DNA of 64,000 nucleotides from Prototheca cutis (Eukaryota > Chlorophyta > Trebouxiophyceae > Chlorellales > Chlorellaceae), in assembly GCA_002897115.2 (NCBI GenBank), contig BCIH01000002.1, positions 1,149,721 through 1,213,720 of the forward strand, in the 5' to 3' direction. The position numbers and the translations under genes were made by a program. Shown here one piece after another: positions 21,940 through 33,585 of this stretch. Positions within the stretch are counted from its first letter, which is position 1. Each line of letters opens with the position of its first letter. The notes beneath the pieces are model-generated. The model ran no database searches. It saw only the letters and a list, made by a program, of their open reading frames with translations, and was not told the DNA's origin.

Positions 21940-24539
21940 TCAGTCGCAAAAGTAGCGGTCGCCAAATTCGCCCACGCCGGGGATGACTCGGTAGTTCTCC
22001 AAGCCCTCGTCAATCTCTGAGGTGATGAGCTTGAGTCTGGGAAAGGTGCGGCAGATGCGGTGCACAGCCTCCGGCGCCACGATCAGTGTCAGCATCAGAA
22101 TCTTGGACTCTTCCACACCCTTGGATAGCAGGATCTGGACAGCCCGGGTCGCCGTCTCGCCCGTGCCGACGATGGGGTCCATCAGCAGCACGTGCCGCTC
22201 GGCAATGTCTACAGGCAGCTTTTCAAACACCACCTCCTTTTGCAGCAGTTTGTCACCGGTCCTGCAGTAGTTGTTGGGAGTTGGAACAGGTGTTCATGGA
22301 GCGATCATCAAGGGAGGGCGAGGATGGCTTGGAGTGGGACAGCTGTCCTCGGCGTTCCCGCCCTGCCACGGGCACCACACCGGACTGCCCACCTGTGCAC
22401 GAGGATCTTGCCGATTTTGATGCCTTGACAGCAGGCGCGGAGGGCCGTCTCCATCGATTCCCCGGAACGAATGATGGACACGCCACAGAGACGCTTGGCA
22501 AACTCAACGCCAACGTAAGGGTGCCCCGTGGGCGTGATCACCGCCTTTTCTGCAAAAGGCAAGTGTCCCAGCCCCGCTTCCACCACCTGCGAATGCCGGC
22601 GTGAGGATGTTGCATGTCTTGAGGTTGCTGGGGAGTGGTAGCACTGGGGGTAGATGCAGGCATGCATGAGATTTACAGACGTCTGCATTGATGAGGGGCC
22701 AACGGCACGAAGCAACTGGGGCCCCCTCTCCATCTGTGAAATTTCCAACTGTCCCCCCCCCCTCAAACACCAACACCAACACCAACCAGACGGAGGAGAC
22801 GGTCGGCGTAAAATTCGAAATCAGTGCGGTCAGTATCCCTGTTCCGAATGATGGTGTGCATGCCCCGGATCTGCAGATGATTATGGGTTGAGCGTGCCCG
22901 GCGCTCTGGCACCAGCCTTTCGGAAGCAATTGCCATGCATCAAAACAGTTTTCTCCTGCACCGCAAAACCTGATCCGAAACCGGAGCCAAAACAATCACA
23001 TGCCTGGTACGTGCTAGGAATGAGTTCAAGATTGGTATACACTCGTCTCAAGTCGTGCTGCTGTAGCTTGCTTCGGATGTGCTCGGTGATGAGATGGATG
23101 GCCACACCGTTATTCTCCCTGCCACGCCAGTCGTGCACCGTGTGNGNGNGNGNGGGNGGGGGGGGGGGGGGGNNNGGATTCGTCCAATCTCTGCTTGACC
23201 AGCGCAAGCCCAAGGCTCGACAAAGCGAGCCAACGCTCTCCCCCCCTCCCACAGCTGCTAGCACAAAAAAGTCCATCATACCCGGCCCAGGGAATGATGA
23301 TGTCGGCGTGCTTGCGGCTGGGCTCCACAAACGACTGGAACGCCGGTTTGACGAACCGGGTGTACTGCTGCAGTACCCCCGCCACATCCCGGCCGCGATG
23401 CACAATGTCCCGTTGTATCCTATTGTGTAGGACAAGGGGTGTGGCAAGAGTGGCATGGGTAGCCCCTGGCCTGGCAACCACACTGCATGCAAAGAAAAAC
23501 CAGTCAAATCGCACTCTCCCCCTTTCCTCACCCCCACCTGCGTGCCAACCGGACGTCGTCATCCGTGTCCACGAAGATTTTCATGTTGAGCAGCTGCCGC
23601 ACACGCTCCAGATGCAGCACCAGGATGCCTTCCACGATGATGACGTCGGCGGGTTGCACGTGCCGTGGCGTGCCCGTTCGCTGGTGCGTGGAAAAATCGT
23701 AAACAGGCACATCCACGGGCTTCAAGGCCTGCACGTGCGCGGACGGGTGGGCGGGCGGGCAGCCGTGAGAGCAACGTGCTTGAGGACTGCTGGATTCCAC
23801 TCTTTCCGGACACACTGTCCGTGATCCCGGTTTGGGCTCGGTCCAATAAACCCCTGGGCACCCCGCCTCAACCCTCAAGACCCAAACCCGTGCCTTCAAG
23901 TCGGTGATACAATGGACAAGGGCATCCTCATCGATCGCATCCGGATGGTCAAAGTTGAATTCTGTGGGCAGTGTCGGGCACAGATGAGCTCCGAGCGGTG
24001 GGCGGCTGCGTGTCGGCAGCACGACAAGAACAGACTCATTCTCCCTGAAAAACGGTTGATCCAAGACCAACCTGTGGCATGTGCTTTTTCCTCCTCAGAG
24101 AGTCCTCTGTAGAAGGAGTCTTGTGCCAGCATGACCACGCATTGATCTGTGGGAGCGGTGCGGCTGGGGGTGGTGAGTCACCAGCGGGTGGGTGGTGTGT
24201 GGAGCTCCGGCGAGATCCTGGGCGTGGGTCGACAGACCATGCATGAGCTGGGACTGGGAAACCTGGACATACAGTGCCAAACACGCACCCTCCATTACCG
24301 TGGAGGTTTTGCATGATGAGGTCACACACCGTGGTCTTGCCACTGGCCGTGCCCCCTGCCACGCCAATGATGAATGGCTCCGCCCTCCGCATCCTGCTCC
24401 TCGTCCTTCGCAGGCCCGAGTGCTTGGATTCGGGGGTGAGCTCCCCTGCAGACAGCCCAGCAACTCCTGTGGAATCCATGCTGCACATGTCCACCGACGA
24501 CGTCGACTGGGACATGGCAGCGGCCACGAAGTCGGCCAT
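21940..24539 (-). CDS. UKL: Bifunctional uridine kinase / uracil phosphoribosyltransferase, copy 1
   Basis: Pyrimidine salvage enzyme. Nine exons (24299-24539, 24072-24146, 23894-23961, 23538-23728, 23282-23419, 23004-23118, 22787-22870, 22393-22586, 21940-22261) join in phase to 475 residues, the usual length. The kinase half has the P-loop GGTASGKTT, QDSFYRGL, NFDHPDA, VEGILVLH and FVDTDDDVRLARR. The UPRT half has HTIIRNRDTDRTDFEFYADR, GHPYVGVEFAKRLCGVSII, RSGESMETALRACC, the PRPP loop LLMDPIVGTGETA and EFGDRYFCD at the end. Introns ending exons 3 and 6 use GC donors. Several Ns near 23145 fall in an intron. It is in tandem with copy 2, same strand. Confidence 0.95.
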
Positions 24540-24820
24540 GGCGACCCTCCGGCCGGCGCTGGGTTGGGGGGTTGCCGGGCCGAAAAGTTACGCCAGCTCA
24601 CGCTGGCCCACGCATCTGTCGTTCCTGGTGCCAGACTGGTCGTGCTGGGAATTTCACACGTATCACCGAGCGTGCAGTGAGAAGCACGACACGTATCACG
24701 GTTGGTTGCTAAAGGACAGCGGAGCAACGAGCTTCCGGAACAAAATCAAAGCATTCAAGGGTTTCCCCAGGAACAAACATTTCTGGAGGGAGGCATTTAT
24801 AGCAAGATGGAGACCCTTGA

Positions 24821-26181
24821 TCAATCACAGAAGTACCGATCTCCAAACTCGCCCACTCCTGTGTGTGGCAGATCAATTGAAACGGAGACGGTTGAGATTG
24901 TGCATCATGGGAGGGACGGGCTTGTCCAGACGCGGGCGACCCTAGGATCACCATGTACCCGCTGGGCCCCCCCCCTCGTCCCCCCGCAGGCAACATTGGC
25001 AGGAGAAACGAACAAGCAAAAAATATGCGTCATTAAAATAAAAAGACAAAAAATCCTTTGAACCACAACTGCGGCATACAAACCCACAGAAAATGGTACC
25101 TGGCACGACGGAAAAGTTCTCCAGTCCTTCATCAATCTCCGAGGTGATGAGTTTGAGCCTGGGAAACGCGCGGCAGATGCGGTGGACGCCCTCGGGCGCC
25201 GCCACGAGGTTGAGGAACAGGATGCGTCCTTCGTCCACGCCCTTGTCGAGGAGCACCTGGATGGCTCGTTCGGCCGAATATCCAGAGGCCAGGATGGGAT
25301 CCATCAGCAGCACGTAGCGGTCGGCGATGTCGGTGGGCAGCTTTTCATACACAATCTCCTGTTCCACGGTTCGTGCTTCGCCCGACGACGACCGCCGCGA
25401 GTGCGTCCGGACGGGCAGGCCGCCCACTAGCGGCGGCGTCCCCGGGCGTGCATGGCCGGAGCCGGAGCCGGAGCCGCAACCACTCGTCGCTTCGTCGTGC
25501 CCTGCAGCATGGCCGCTGCGCACCGCCGCCAGCGCCGCCCCAAGGTCTGGCGTCGACCGCACCGAGCGCTGCACGTCCCCAGGCTTGTCGGCAGCGGGGC
25601 CGCGGGCGCCAGGGCAGCCGGGGGTGGAAGCGGTGCGGGGTGCGAGGATGCGTTCGCGGTGCACCAGAATCTTGCCGATCTTGATGCCCTTGCAGCATGC
25701 ACGCAACGCGGGCTCCATGGACTCCCCCGATCGAATGATGGACACGCCGCAGAGCCGCTTTGCGAAATCGACGCCAATGTACGGATGCCCCGTCGGTGTG
25801 ATCACGCACCGCTCCTGGAAGGGCAGGTGTCCCAGACCCGCCTCCACCACCTGTTTTTTTTTTGAGTGCAAGTGTGGTTGGGTTGATAACGCTGAGGCTG
25901 CTGCTGCTGCTGCTGATGTGGATGAGAGGAGAAAGTCTTGCACGGTAGCATGCACGAACAATGCTCGGGGCCTTGCATGCATGCCTCACCAGACGGAGCA
26001 GGCGGTCGGCGTAAAATACAAAGTCTGCCTTGGAAGTGGCGGCATCGCGGATGATGGTGTGCATGCCCCGGATCTGCAGGAGCGATATGGAGGCAGGCGG
26101 TGTTGTTGCTATGGTTTTGGAGAGACCAACAGCAGCAGGGTCTGATGTTCATGCCGGCCCGGCCACAAAATCCTCCCTCTT

Positions 26182-26213
<32 letters not shown>

Positions 26214-27525
26214 CACCAAGCAGATAGGCAAACATGCCTGGTAGTTGGAGGGGATGATCTCGAGGTTGGTGTAGATGCGCCTCAAGTCATGCTGCTGCAG
26301 TTTCATGCGGATGTGTTCGGTGATGAGGTCGATGGCCACGATGTTGTCTCCCCGGGCCCAGGGGATGATGACATCGGCGTGCTTGCGGCTGGGCGCCACA
26401 AATGCATCAAAAGCAGGCTTGACAAACTTGGTGTACTGCGAAATGACCCCGGCGACGTCACGCCCGCGCATGGCCACGTCGCGCTGAATCCGCCGCGCCA
26501 GTCGGACGTCGTCGTCGGTGTCCACGTAAATCTTCATGTTCAGCAGGTCACGCACCGCCGCAATGTGCAGCACCAGGATGCCCTCGATCAACACCACATC
26601 GGCGGGGGCCACGCGCCGCGTCTGCGCGCTGCGGCTGTGCGTCGTGAAGTCGTACTCGGGGACCTCACAGAACCGCCGCGCCTGTGATTTGGGGTTGTGT
26701 GGGGAGGGACTGTTGGTGGGAGGCATTGGAAGCACTGGCTTTGTCGTTGCTGCCGCCGTGGGATGAACACGCTCTTGCCTGAGCCAGTGCTGCTTTGCTT
26801 GTCCATGCACATACAAAACAAAATGCTCGCTGGGAATGAATGGGTGCGTTTGTGCGTGCAGACAACCATCTCCCCCAATCCCCCTGACGAAACTCGCTTG
26901 CCTTGAGTTCGTTCAGGCACTCCACGACCTTCTCCGTGTCAAACGCCTCCGGCGCATCAAAGTTGTACTCTGCGTGGGATGGCCATTCGATGGGACATGA
27001 GAGTGAGCGTCATGGAGGTGTGGTCAGGGCAGGCCCTCATGCCCTGCCGCCGCCGCCACTCAAGTCCAGACGCACCCGACACATTCTCCTGCTCCTCGGG
27101 CGTGAGCGCCCGATAGAACGAGTCCTGCGCAGCGCTTTGTGGCGTCGATCGTGTGCGCACAAGCATCCATGCGGAAGCACGGTTGCAGCAGCAAGGCAGC
27201 CGGACTCCCAGCAAAGGGCCGTCGGTTCCCAACTGCAGGCCGCACCTGGGAGAGGAGGACCACGCTCTGTTCTTGCAGCCGCTGGATGATCAGGTCACAG
27301 ACAGTTGTTTTACCACTCGCTGCGTGGAGGAGGGATGCAAGCAGCAGAGGGGGTGAGCGTGCGGACGAGCGGCCCCACTCTCTCTGGCAGTCCCTCCGGC
27401 AGCCCTTTTTGAACTCCCTTGCCTGTGCCGCCGGCAACGCCAATAATGAAGGGCTCCTGTCGCTGCGTCCATCGATTCCTATGGGGGCTCCCGAGAGCAC
27501 TCTCCGTCCTCAGCAGCGAGGACAT
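24821..27525 (-). CDS. UKL: Bifunctional uridine kinase / uracil phosphoribosyltransferase, copy 2
   Basis: Tandem paralogue of the gene at 21940. Eight exons (27423-27525, 27246-27319, 27076-27124, 26902-26969, 26238-26681, 25990-26073, 25100-25850, 24821-24858) join in phase to 536 residues. The P-loop is split by a GC-AG intron (GGT|ASGKTT). Kinase motifs are QDSFYRALTPEE, EYNFDAPEAFD, IEGILVLHIAAV and YVDTDDDVRLARR. UPRT motifs are GHPYIGVDFAKRLCGVSII and RSGESMEPALRACC. An in-frame stretch of roughly 90 Gly/Ser/Pro/Arg-rich residues follows KIGKILVHR, where copy 1 has an intron. The PRPP loop reads LLMDPILASGYSA, unlike the usual ATGGS form. The small last exon restores VGEFGDRYFCD. Confidence 0.93.
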
Positions 27526-28039
27526 CTGTGTGGAAACGGCGGCAGGACGAGCGGGATCTCCGAGGAGCCTGTCCCGAGCCCACTACGTCGCCGCCTGGGG
27601 TGCAAGGGGTCCTACGCGCAGCAGAACAGTTTGTCCAGCCAGATGGCCATGGATCTGGAGGATCTGTCGGCTTTACACTATACCGGCATCAGCGTTTGGC
27701 ATGAGCGTATTGAGTAGCGGCTCTTGTCTGCCTAGGTCTGGAGAAGGGCCCGAGCTCGGGCGTTCGGGCGGCGATTTCCTCCCCGCTACCCAACAAATTC
27801 GGTGGCTCCCGTAAAAATGCGGCGGTACCTCCAGAACCAGCCAGCCCCCCCCCCTCTCTCCGCGGAAGAAATTTCAATCATTCCATGGCAGGAGGTACAG
27901 CTTCCTTCGTTCTCTCACGCACTGCTCGATTGTCGAATGGTAAAGTGGAGCGTGAAACGAGACAAGTCACTCCCCACAAAACAAACGGGCCCTTTCACAC
28001 AGCCATCGGGCCGTGAACCCCGGGCTGTGCACCAGGGCC
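27526..28039. other. Intergenic stretch
   Basis: Between the start of UPRT-UK copy 2 and the stop of the PYROXD2-like gene, both minus strand. No recognised gene. Confidence 0.45.
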
Positions 28040-28658
28040 TCATATGTCCTTCCACCTGCCGCCACAGCCCAGGTCCTTGGCCACTTCACGAGCGGCTAGG
28101 TACCCAGCGCAGCCCAGTACGCTGCCTCCTGGGTGCGTCCCCGCGGAACACGAGTAGAGGCCCTGTGGGACGGACAGCCGTGTTTATCGGGTGGGGTGTA
28201 TGGGTGTATGGGTGTATGGGTGTATGGGTGTATGGGTGTATGGGTGTATGGGTGGGGAAGGCTTGAACATCGGAGATTCGAGGCGAAGCACAGAGTCCAC
28301 CACGGCGTGGAAAGTTTAAAGACATGCTCGTTCCGCTGCTGTGTCGACACGACAACCCCCTCCGGAAGATACCTCCAGTGGCAGCTTGTGGGGTACACGT
28401 TCATCCAGAGCAAAGGTGTTGTCGATGTGGTGGATGTGCTGTGTCAAGGGAGCAAAGGGGGTGGGGGGGGGGGGGGGGGGGGGGGGGGNNNNNNNNNNNN
28501 NNNNNNNNNNNNNNNNNNNNNNNNNNNNNNNNNNNNNNNNNNNNNNNNNNNNNNNNNNNNNNNNNNNNNNNNNNNNNNNNNNNNNNNNNNNNNNNNNNNN
28601 NNNNNNNNNNNNNNNNNNNNNNNNNNNNNNNNNNNNNNNNNNNNNNNNNNNNNNNNNN

Positions 28659-28701
<43 letters not shown>

Positions 28702-31299
28702 TTTTGATGTCACACAGGCCATCACAAGAACGACGGCAACCAACGGCAGTGCCCGGGACGGGACCTGGGGCGAAACGGTCGACAATGGAGAGCAGGTGTT
28801 TGACGTAGCCCTCCTCCTCAGCTTCCCAGCTGGACCCCTCAACCTCGTGGGGCACCCACTGCACAAACAGCGCAGAGGAGTGCAGGCCCGTGCCATGGGC
28901 AATGCTGGGGTCCACCGTGGTGTGGAAATACATTTCCACGGTCGGGAACTCTGGCAGCCGGCCAGCCTGCGCGTCCTCAAAACCCTGCAGTTATTAGCGT
29001 TCATATTTTTTTTGTGAGCGCGTGCGTGGCCGATGGGAGGCCGCTTTTACGAGCGGCCTGGGCCAGGCAGGAGACGAATCATCGTTGACAAACCCCTTGA
29101 TCTCAAGAACAGCAACAGATCGATGCCAGCTCGTCCACATGCAGCACAGTGCAACAAAATGCAGCGCAATGCAACGTGCCTTGCGGAGAGACTGGAGGAC
29201 ATCATCACCCTGGGGCAGGATGTGTGTGGTGGTGCAGTGCTGACCCACTTCCTCTGGCAGGCAGGTAAACTTGGGGAGACCCTTGAGCGCCAGGTTGACC
29301 TGGGGGGTGGGAGACGGTTTGGAATGTCCTCGGTCTGTGAATTTTCAATCATCTAAACAACGAGCCTCTTCCTCCTAAACTCCACTGTCACAACCCGCAC
29401 ATAAATAATCCCAAGTGGGGCCGGACCTTCATAGTGTTTCCCCGGCGCCGCAGGCCCTCCAGCTTGGCGTTGAACTCGGCCGGCAGAGCCCCCTTGCCGA
29501 CCAGCGTCTGCATGCGGAAGGGGTCGGCGTTGACCACCACAGCCCGTGCAGTGTGGCGGCTGCCGTCTCGGAGGGTCACGCCATCTGCCGCGTTCCCGGC
29601 GCCACCACGCTCGACGCCAGCCACAGTCACCCCGGTGTGGATACGGGCGCCCGCCTCCAGCGCTGCGCGCTCGAGCGCCTCGGACACAGTGCCCATGCCG
29701 CCCTTGATGACCATCCACGTGCCGTCCGATCCGGGGAGCCGGCACTGCGATGGGAAAGGCACCGGGAGAGCCAGTTGATGGAATTTGCACCGTTGCTGTT
29801 CTGACATGCACGCCTGGCACATGCGACACTGCCACAGGCACCGCCCTGTCGCGCGGGGGAGGCCGGCCCCGTCGCTCCTCGGCCGGGGCCCAGCCCTGCC
29901 AACCCTCACTGAGAACCAGGGCCAGGAGACAGCACCACGCCCAGCAAGCCGACAAGACGCCATGCCATGTTGTGCAGGAGGAAGTTGGCGCCCGTGCCTG
30001 GGGTGTCCAGGCCACCGGACAGCCCGCTGAACGCGTCGGTGGTGGCATACATGGCCTTGAGGAGGTCCGACTTGAAGGCGTGGCGGTCCAGGTAAGCGCC
30101 GATGGGCCGGCGCATCAGGTCCACGAACGTCTGGCGCAGCGCGGGCCGGACGAACCGTTCCGCCGTGGCTTCCAGCGGCTGCGGCTGTTGGAACCAGGCG
30201 GGGGCCAGGTCCTCCCGCAGGCACGCCAACTCCGCCTTTGGGCGTTCGGGTTTTCAGGGGTGGGAGTTGGCAGTGGGGTGGGCTCCACGACAAGGGTGCA
30301 GTGGTCCAAGCAGTGCGTCTGTCGAAAGCAGAGCGATCCACCACGTCTCTTCACCAGCACCAGCCCATTCCCACGCAGCCACCGCGCACACAAGCCAGAC
30401 CTGGATGCTCTTGTGCGCCTTCCAATCATCGACGGAGAAAAACTGCTTAAACTGCCGCTCGGTGGCCGCCTCGTCCGATCCAAACAGGAGGTACCTCCCG
30501 TCTGTGCGACGGGGATCGGCGGCACAGCCGACTGTGGGCGGCGCTGCGAGCGAGCTGTGCCAAGGTGGTACCGCGAGCTGTGCCGAGAGGGCACCCACCA
30601 CCAGCGAGCGAACCGACATCTCTGCCCCTTTCTTCTCCCAAAGCACACACCCCTGGGGCGTCCCTTTCACACCCAAACACAGGGCACACCGGTGGTCGGG
30701 AGGAAGTAGTGCGGGTCTCGCCGCAGCATGGGCAGGTCCACTCCCAGCAGGGCGACGAGCTCCGGCGGCATCACACCGAGCAGGTACGCCCCTGCGCGGG
30801 TGGTGAGCTCATTGCCAGCGTGAGCACGGTGACCGTGACAGCCATACTGGTGGCACCGGTCATGCGCCACGTACGCCGTCTCGTCACATGCATATCGACA
30901 AAGTTCGCTCGCCTGTGGACTGGCCGAGCTCGGGCGCGTTGACAAAAGGGAACTCTGTCTTGCAGGCACCACCAACAGCATCCTTGGCCTCAAAAACATC
31001 CACCTAATGCGCAGTTGTTGAAGGATGAGGGGATGTTGTCCTGCTGGAGCGTCCCGGCCGGAGACACTCCCAACATGCATTCTGTGCCCTCCCCCCCAAC
31101 CAAACGTCGTCAATGGGGGGCCCAGCCGTTCGCGGCCTGCGCATGATCGTACCTGAAGGCCCTGTCTCGCGAGCAGCGTGGCAGCAATCAGGCCATTGTG
31201 GCCAGCACCCACAATCACAACGTCCGATTTGCCCGGGGTGCCGGTGCTCAAAGCCCGGACACCGCGAGCCACTGCCGAAGTGCGTGGCAGCCTAAACAT
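28040..31299 (-). CDS. PYROXD2: PYROXD2-like FAD-dependent oxidoreductase (phytoene dehydrogenase-related)
   Basis: Starts at 31299 with a basic, Arg-rich leader (MFRLPRTSAVARGVRAL) resembling a mitochondrial presequence, then the FAD dinucleotide motif VVIVGAGHNGLIAATLLAR (exon 31153-31299). Other exons hold DAVGGACKTEFPFVNAPELG (~30960), GVMPPELVALLGVDLPMLRR (~30780), FGSDEAATERQFKQFFS (~30480), DAFSGLSGGLDTPGTGANFL (~30020), WMVIKGGMGTVSEALERAAL (~29720), LALKGLPKFTCLPEE (~29270), HTTVDPSIAHGTGLHSSALF (~28900) and IHHIDNTFALDERVPHKLPL (~28430). The last exon near 28155-28040 encodes GLYSCSAGTHPGGSVLGCAG, the conserved FAD-binding end. The N gap lies in an intron. Reaction unknown; the family is placed in mitochondria. 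Confidence 0.88.
28196..28255 (+). repeat. 8-bp minisatellite (GTGTATGG), about seven units
   Basis: Near-perfect tandem GGGTGTAT units within the last intron of the PYROXD2-like gene. Confidence 0.95.
28458..28699. other. Gap (28489-28658) flanked on both sides by poly-G
   Basis: About 30 G before and about 40 G after 170 Ns. It lies in an intron of the PYROXD2-like gene, where it is poly-C on the gene strand. The gap is probably caused by the homopolymer. Confidence 0.95.
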
Positions 31300-32007
31300 T
31301 CTGCCACCGGCGAGCAAGGGTTGGGGGGCCCCAAAACACACAGTCTGTCCCGACGGGGATTATGTATTCTTCTGTCCTGTGCAGAGTAGTGAAGAGTCCA
31401 CCGCACACGTTTGATCACTCGGAATGCATTTGCCGAATGGGCATGGTCGTTCGAGCCGCGGGCCGTGGCCTCCGACAGACTTCCGGAGCTCTGCGACCGA
31501 CCCCCACTGGACAGATTTTCGGGCGATGGCCCAAAGTCCGCGATGGCAACAGAAGGGCATTCACATTGTCACGGGCGTTTCGGCTGAACATCGTTCGTCA
31601 TGCGTGAATCGTGAGGTCCGGGAATGGAGTGCTCGCCTCGGCCGTCTCGTCCGGACCCACCGACTGGCGCAAGTGCCCGAGCCCTGCACCGCGCAGCTCC
31701 CCACCCTTTTTGAATGCCCGAATTTTGGCATTCCACATGATTGATGCCCAAACAAGCTCTTGTCACAACAAAACAATCGGTACCATTGAACAGGTGTCGC
31801 GGATTTGCAATAGAGACTTTCTCTCGAGCGAATCCGAAAGGAGGCTCACGAATCCGTCGTGGGATNTCCTGAGCTCGCACTGCAACCCCACCCGATCGAT
31901 CTAAGACACCCTGGTTGCCGACCTGCACACCCCTCCTGGGCGGCCGGTCGCCAGGACCCATCATGAGACGTGGTTCTACAACAAGGATCAACAGGGGACC
32001 GGAATCT
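31300..32007. other. Intergenic stretch
   Basis: Between the PYROXD2-like start and the QCR7 stop. Frames on both strands lack family motifs. One N at 31866. Confidence 0.45.
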
Positions 32008-33166
32008 TCAGGGAAGCTGGCGGTCGTACGGCCGGCCGGTGCCGAGCGCCTGGCGCTCTGCGTTCTCGGCCTTGACCTGGGCGAGGGTGTCCTGCACGGC
32101 GTTCCCCGAAGAACGGGCGACGGTGAGTTTGAACCCCAAGACTCGATCTCCCCCACGCACCCACCTAGCCCAAACAACGGACACAAACTCCGCCCACCCA
32201 AAAGGCGCCCGTGCGCGCACCTCCAGGTAGAACGCGAACGGCGTCTGCTTGGCCTGCAGGTCCTCGGGAAGCTCCGAGTGCTTCATGGAGATGTCAATGC
32301 CGCGCTTCAGCCGCTGGTTGCGTGCCTCGACCACCTCGGGCGGGAGCCGGCGCAGGGCCTCGGCAATGTCCTGCGTGGGAGGGAAGTGGGTGGGGCGAGG
32401 ACGACGCTGGGTGGGGCGAGGACGACGCTGGGTGGGGCGAGGACGACGCTGGGTGGGGCGAGGACGACGCCGTGGCGCTGCATCAGCAATGGATCAGACT
32501 GTGGCGAGAAGAACAGTTTCTTAAAGAGGGGGGTTGTCGTCAGGAGGGCGACCTGGCAGCCGGCTCCCCCCACCGGGGCACGCCCTGCCCTCTCGTGCAC
32601 ACACACACACCCGCGCCCGCACCAGCCTTCAAGACCACCACCACCTCTCCCGCACAACACGCTCCAACGGCAGCACCCACCAGGTCGTAGTCGGGATCGT
32701 ACAGGTCCTCGTAGCGCAGGCCGTACTTGCGGAGCTCCTTGCCCACAGCCGCCTGGTAGGCGGGGGCGGCACGCTTGATGAGGGGCTCGAAGAGCCTCGC
32801 GATGGCGCCCTGCGCGATCGGACGGGAGCACGGGGTCGGCGCTGGGCATCAAGGGGCCCAGGAGCCCCTGCTCACATCAGGACTGGTGCACTGGGCACCC
32901 CACCTCCTCCGACCTTCCCTCACCTGGCCTGCCATTGCGCGCGACGGGTCACCCAAACACGAACGCTTTCCAAACACCTGTGGGTTATTCGGTCGAGAAA
33001 CCAACCGTGAGCACGCTGCGCTCGGACGCTGCACGCAACGGCGAGGAGCGAGGGCGCTCGAGGCCCGGGGCGCCCGCCTGAGCACGGGACCACCAATCAT
33101 TCAATTGACCTGCAGTACACTCCTCCGCAAGGCATGTCTGCTCGGTCGGCCTGCCCACGGAGCCAT
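32008..33166 (-). CDS. QCR7: Cytochrome b-c1 complex subunit 7 (QCR7/UQCRB)
   Basis: Small nuclear-encoded subunit of mitochondrial complex III. Exons 33110-33166 (proposed, MAPWAGRPSRHALRRSVLQ), 32681-32809, 32221-32370 and 32008-32091 join in phase to 139 residues. The body is diagnostic: GKELRKYGLRYEDLYDPDYD, then DIAEALRRLPPEVVEARNQR, LKRGIDISMKHSELPEDLQA and KQTPFAFYLE, ending in a charged QVKAENAERQALG tail. Exons 2-4 are secure. The first exon is inferred only from splice signals and phase, and another short first exon would be possible. Confidence 0.85.
32393..32469 (+). repeat. About four tandem copies of a ~21-bp unit (GGGTGGGGCGAGGACGACGCT)
   Basis: Lies in the QCR7 intron between exons 2 and 3, starting next to the acceptor. 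Confidence 0.9.
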
Positions 33167-33585
33167 GGCCATCGGCGACAACCGGCCCAGACCAGGGGTG
33201 ACTCACCGGCAGGACGTAATCTGCGCTTGCCTCGGCAATGCACAGAAACCCTTGGAGCTCGTGCTTCACGCAGGTTTGCGAAATGGCGATTTTGCGGGGG
33301 CGAGTGGTCTTGAGGGCGTTCGGTTCCCAGCGCTGGGTACGGGGAGTGGGGATGTCACCCACCCGGCGAACACCCCCCGAGGGATCGGGAGGGGGGAGCC
33401 CCTTTGCCGCGCTTTCCCGCTCAAACAAAACGAGGAGTGCCGCCCCCCCGCCAGTCCCAAGTTTCCCGCACCCAAACTGCCCTCTCCTAGACCGTCAAGT
33501 CTCGCGTCAACAACAAAACGTGCAAAGTATTGATGTGAATCAAATGGTTTTGGAAACGTGTCACGGTCCTCTCGTCAGCCACGAT

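Noticed and set aside
28196..28255. Telomere-like GGGTGTAT repeat
   Set aside because: It lies inside an intron of a conserved gene and is a local minisatellite.
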